From: Variovorax sp.
Lineage (GTDB): Bacteria; Pseudomonadota; Gammaproteobacteria; Burkholderiales; Burkholderiaceae_C
Length of the DNA: 64,000 nucleotides
Reading direction: 5' to 3'
Assembly (NCBI GenBank): GCA_017744285.1
Contig: JAGIBP010000005.1
Coordinates: 62,001 to 126,000 of the forward strand
Shown: positions 61,459 through 64,000 of the stretch, piece after piece
How the letters are laid out: every line of letters begins with the position of its first letter
How positions within the stretch are numbered: the first letter of the stretch is position 1
The notes under the pieces: model-generated
Told to the model about the DNA's origin: nothing
Seen by the model: only the letters and a program-made list of their open reading frames with translations
The model's database searches: none
Position numbers and translations under genes: made by a program

Positions 61459-61748
61459 AGCCCCACCCAGGCCCATAGGAACAGTGCCGCGACCGCGGCA
61501 CCGATGGCCGAGCACACGAAGAGCTGCAGCGGCAGAAGCTGCGCCACGCCGCTCATGACGAACAGCGCACGCGCGATGGCGGCCCCCAGGACGCCGATCA
61601 GTGCGCACAACAGCCACGCGGGAAAGTAGGCGCCGGCAATCGGGATCGACGGTGCGCCGGCGCAGCCGCAGAGGCCCGGGACGGCGAGCAGCACCAGCGT
61701 GCTACGGACGGCGAAGTGGCTCTGGCGCATGGACCTCCGTCGAGACAT
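61455..61748 (-). CDS. YtcA-like small membrane lipoprotein
   Basis: 97 residues. After a basic start comes a lipobox (LAVPGLCGC), the phrase PSIPIAGAYFPAWLLCALIG characteristic of YtcA, and a second hydrophobic helix. In E. coli ytcA precedes mdtNOP; here it likewise opens the efflux operon and overlaps the adaptor gene by 4 bases. Function in the pump is not known. Confidence 0.8.
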   Translation of the reverse strand: MSRRRSMRQSHFAVRSTLVLLAVPGLCGCAGAPSIPIAGAYFPAWLLCALIGVLGAAIARALFVMSGVAQLLPLQLFVCSAIGAAVAALFLWAWVGL

Positions 61749-61902
61749 GGAGCGATGTCCGGCACGCGTGCAGTTCCTGCGCGGGCGCGGAATGGATGGC
61801 GAAGCTTATCTTCGCCAGGGCCTGAACGAAAGCCGATGCCTTCGATGCCGCGGGCCGTCCCTCAGGGCTCGAGTGCGGCCCGCCAGGAAAGGATCGGTTC
61901 CT

Positions 61903-62157
61903 TCATTGCCGGGCGCGGCGCCGGTACGTCGACCACCGCACCGTGAGGATGTCCGCGGCGATCTTCGCGGCATCCACGCCGGCATAGCTTTGCTCGGGGT
62001 CGAACTCGAAGGCCTCGCGGTAGCGGGTCACTTCGCCGTAGTCCTGGTCGAACACCATCGGCCCCGTGAGGTCGGCCGGGTTGGTGCCCGCGGGCAGGGC
62101 CAGGAATTTCTCCGGGTTGGTGGCACTCTGGTAGAGGTCGACGGTCAGAAGGCTCAT
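61903..62157 (-). CDS. Small conserved hypothetical protein
   Basis: 84 residues from the ATG at 62157 (MSLLTVDLYQSATNPEKFLA). It is soluble and acidic, with DYGEVTRYREAFEFDPEQSY in the middle and a basic end. No domain recognised; no ribosome site stronger than GGAGA. It is isolated between the efflux operon (154 bases downstream) and the IclR gene on the same strand. Confidence 0.6.
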   Translation of the reverse strand: MSLLTVDLYQSATNPEKFLALPAGTNPADLTGPMVFDQDYGEVTRYREAFEFDPEQSYAGVDAAKIAADILTVRWSTYRRRARQ

Positions 62158-62233
62158 GGCGTGTCTCCGATCCCGCAAATGATTCGCCGCCAGGGGGCCG
62201 GATGCAATCAGCGCCCGCCTACAGGCGGATGCT

Positions 62234-63004
62234 TCACGCCTCGCCGGCGCCGTCCTCCTCGGCCAGCACGTGAAGCCGCTCGGCGATCTCGCGGTTGCGC
62301 GTCTTCAGGATCGCTGCCAGCCCGTCGACATTGAGCAGCGGCAGCCGGTCGACCGAGAACAGCAGCGAGAGCGTGGCCACCGCGCCGATGCGCGGGAGCC
62401 GGATGGGCGCGGAAACGCCCAGCGTGCCGCCGTCGACCTCCTGGTTCGAGACGTAGTGGCCGCGCTTGCGGATCGCGGCGAAGTAGGCCTGGAACGCGGG
62501 CCATTCGCGGGCGATGGCGCGCACGTCGGGATGGTCCTGGTGCGCCTCGTAGAGCTTGCGCAGGCGCGCCGCGGGCGCGAACGCCAGCATGATCTTCGAC
62601 GCCGAGCCCCGGAACAGCGGCAGCGGCCGGCCCCGGCCCGCGAAGGCGAGCGTCTCGTCGTCGTAGCCCGCTTCATGGTGCACGTTGACGATCTCGTCGT
62701 TGTACATGCGGCACAGGATCGAGGTGCAGGCGGTCTCGGCGCAGAGATCGCGCATGACCGTGCGCGCCGCATTGAGCACCGGGTCCGCGGCGCGGATGCG
62801 GTAGTCGAGCGTGATGATGCGCGCCCCGAGCGAGTAGCGGCCCGAATAGTTGGCCAGGAAGCCTGCGCCGGTGAGCTCGCGCACGTAGCGGAAGGCCGTG
62901 GGCCTGGAAATATCCAGCCGGCTGGCGATGTCCTCGGCCGTCAGGAGGGTCACGCCTTCGGAGAACAGGTCGAGCACATCGAGGATTCGCGCGAATTTGG
63001 TCAT
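62234..63004 (-). CDS. IclR family transcriptional regulator
   Basis: 256 residues. Winged helix with AEDIASRLDISRPTAFRYVR, then the IclR effector domain (RGRPLPLFRGSASKIMLAFA, GGTLGVSAPIRLP). IclR proteins respond to aromatic or keto acids. It is divergent from a VOC gene and a flavin monooxygenase gene, with a long dyad between; it probably controls that catabolic set and itself. Confidence 0.92.
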   Translation of the reverse strand: MTKFARILDVLDLFSEGVTLLTAEDIASRLDISRPTAFRYVRELTGAGFLANYSGRYSLGARIITLDYRIRAADPVLNAARTVMRDLCAETACTSILCRMYNDEIVNVHHEAGYDDETLAFAGRGRPLPLFRGSASKIMLAFAPAARLRKLYEAHQDHPDVRAIAREWPAFQAYFAAIRKRGHYVSNQEVDGGTLGVSAPIRLPRIGAVATLSLLFSVDRLPLLNVDGLAAILKTRNREIAERLHVLAEEDGAGEA

Positions 63005-63030
63005 TGGGGCTGGAATCTAGCGGATCGCCT

Positions 63031-63072
63031 GTGTCAATCCTCGAAACCACCAAAAGTATCAAATATTGACAC
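63031..63072. promoter_or_regulatory. IclR operator candidate, divergent dyad
   Basis: GTGTCAAT (63031-63038) and ATTGACAC (63065-63072) are perfect 8-base inverted arms, 34 bases centre to centre. Each arm contains a TTGACA facing outward, usable as -35 of the promoter on its side, so one bound regulator could cover both promoters. Confidence 0.55.
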
Positions 63073-63126
63073 TATTATGGATGTTGTCTGAGAATCCGGC
63101 CACCGCAACGCCCTCAGGCACATCAG

Positions 63127-63648
63127 ATGTCTTCCCCTTTCGAGCCCATCCATCGCCTTCATCACTTTGCCTGGCGCTGCCGCGACGCCGGCGAGACGCG
63201 CGCTTTCTACGAGGACCTGCTCGGCCTGCCGCTCACGCACGTGATCCGCGCCGAAACGGTGCCCAGCACTGGCGAGCAGTGCCCCTACGTGCATCTCTTC
63301 TTCCAGCTCCAGGACGGGTCGTCGGTCGCCTTCTTCGATCTCGGCGACAACGAAGTCGCCGCGCCCTCGCCGAACACCCCCGCCTGGGTCAACCACCTGG
63401 CGCTCAAGGTGGGCTCGCTCGATTCGCTGGCCGCGGCCAAGAAGCGCCTGGAAGAAGCCGGCGTCGAGGTGCTCGGCATCACCGACCACGGGTTCGTGCG
63501 CTCGATCTATTTCTTCGATCCGAACGGCATCCGGCTGGAGCTGACCGTCGATATGACCAACGGAAAAGTCTCCGAATCTGATCTTCGCGAGGCCCGGCAG
63601 GCGCTCGACGACTGGCTGGTCGAAAAAGCCGGGCGCGCCGCTGCCTGA
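63127..63648 (+). CDS. VOC family (glyoxalase/extradiol dioxygenase-like) protein
   Basis: 173 residues with two beta-alpha-beta-beta-beta repeats. The first begins LHHFAWRCRDAGETRAFYED with the metal-binding histidine, the second WVNHLALKVGSLDSLAAAKK; a glutamate in YFFDPNGIRLELTVD completes the usual site. It could be a small dioxygenase or isomerase of the pathway. The monooxygenase gene follows 26 bases later. Confidence 0.88.
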   Translation: MSSPFEPIHRLHHFAWRCRDAGETRAFYEDLLGLPLTHVIRAETVPSTGEQCPYVHLFFQLQDGSSVAFFDLGDNEVAAPSPNTPAWVNHLALKVGSLDSLAAAKKRLEEAGVEVLGITDHGFVRSIYFFDPNGIRLELTVDMTNGKVSESDLREARQALDDWLVEKAGRAAA

Positions 63649-63674
63649 ATGCGAGCGACCGGAGGAACCGCCCC

Positions 63675-64000
63675 ATGCACACCCCCAACACCCGACCCCA
63701 TCCATCGAGCTACTTCTCCTACGAGGTCTATCCCTTCGAGCGTCCTGCCGACATGGACGCGCCGCAAGGCACCTACCCGGTCGTGATCGTCGGCGCCGGC
63801 CCGGCCGGGCTGGTGCTCGCGATCCAGCTGGCGCTGCAAGGCGTCAAGCCGGTGCTGATCGAATCCGAGGCGCAGGTCAGCGGCGGCAGCCGCGCCGTGG
63901 CGCTGACCCGGCGCTCGATGGAAATCATCGAGCAGTGCGGCGTCGCGCCCGAGTTTCTCGGCCAGGCGATCGTCTGGGACGAAGGCCGCAGCTACTACCG
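63675..64000 (+). CDS. FAD-dependent monooxygenase (MhpA/PHBH superfamily), N-terminal part
   Basis: The gene starts at the ATG behind GGAGGA and runs off the window. The visible 108 residues have the dinucleotide motif PVVIVGAGPAGLVLAIQLAL, LIESEAQVSGGSRAVALTRR with the arginine typical of aromatic hydroxylases, and SMEIIEQCGV. Likely an aromatic hydroxylase working with the VOC protein under IclR control. Confidence 0.88.
   Translation, partial: MHTPNTRPHPSSYFSYEVYPFERPADMDAPQGTYPVVIVGAGPAGLVLAIQLALQGVKPVLIESEAQVSGGSRAVALTRRSMEIIEQCGVAPEFLGQAIVWDEGRSYY

Noticed and set aside
1..64000. CRISPR array, tRNA, rRNA, insertion sequence or integrase
   Set aside because: No regularly spaced repeats, no tRNA-like or rRNA-like stretches and no transposase or integrase motifs were found on reading the window, so the gene remnants cannot be tied to a visible mobile element.

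Overview
This 64 kb window is GC-rich, with dense genes, many 4-base ATGA/GTGA overlaps and several Bug (TctC-type) periplasmic binding proteins. Together with the Burkholderia-type porin, the VanA/phthalate-dioxygenase-like Rieske proteins, the single-chain indolepyruvate oxidoreductase and the type VI secretion remnants, this points to the chromosome of a betaproteobacterium of the order Burkholderiales, most likely Comamonadaceae (Variovorax-like). The assignment is inferred from gene content; no rRNA or tRNA gene is present.

Region 1 (1-12.8 kb) is a CoA-dependent catabolic cluster. A minus-strand operon encodes two family III CoA transferases, a fused tandem acyl-CoA dehydrogenase, a MaoC hydratase, a Bug protein and a D-2-hydroxyacid dehydrogenase. 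Divergent from it are a carboxymuconolactone-decarboxylase-like protein, an amidohydrolase and a two-subunit class I fumarase/tartrate dehydratase. Gene remnants lie on both sides of the fumarase pair: a shredded 2-hydroxyacid dehydrogenase and a 29-codon stub of a CoA transferase. A flavin reductase and another Bug gene follow.

Region 2 (12.8-23.4 kb) looks like one MarR-controlled aromatic-acid regulon. The minus arm has gentisate dioxygenase, a PhzS-like flavin hydroxylase, a Bug protein, an FAH-family hydrolase, an FMN reductase and a porin. The plus arm has a Gfo/Idh/MocA dehydrogenase, a Bug protein, a secreted HbpS/GlcG-like protein, a 4,5-dihydroxyphthalate-decarboxylase-like protein and the MarR gene. 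A related imperfect palindrome recurs in the shared divergent promoter (twice), before the second Bug gene and at the marR promoter.

Region 3 (23.4-27.3 kb) holds a 5'-truncated PAS-LuxR remnant, a DUF2855/TetR divergent pair and an unrecognised Pro/Ala-rich lipoprotein.

Region 4 (27.3-42.2 kb) is the most distinctive block. A MarR gene is divergent from a run of fourteen plus-strand genes: a complete branched-chain-type ABC transporter, an SDR, three paralogous Rieske oxygenases with one shared flavin/2Fe-2S reductase, a second SDR, an HSL-type esterase, an FMN-dependent 2-hydroxyacid oxidase and a hydroxypyruvate-isomerase-like protein. It reads as uptake plus stepwise oxidation of an unidentified aromatic or similar substrate. 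CTTCCnnGGAAG palindromes mark both ends of the divergent promoter.

Region 5 (42.2-64 kb) is mixed. It has a PrsW-like membrane protease, a graveyard of type VI secretion genes (tssH, vgrG and tssL pieces), an Lrp regulator divergent from indolepyruvate:ferredoxin oxidoreductase, a winged-helix/degenerate nucleotidyltransferase protein and an OmpA protein with a clear terminator. It continues with a Kef-type antiporter, a D,D-carboxypeptidase, a membrane-anchored DUF2235 lipase-like protein, a ytcA-mdtN-mdtO-mdtP-type efflux operon, an IclR regulator with a dyad operator, a VOC protein and the start of a flavin monooxygenase cut by the window edge.
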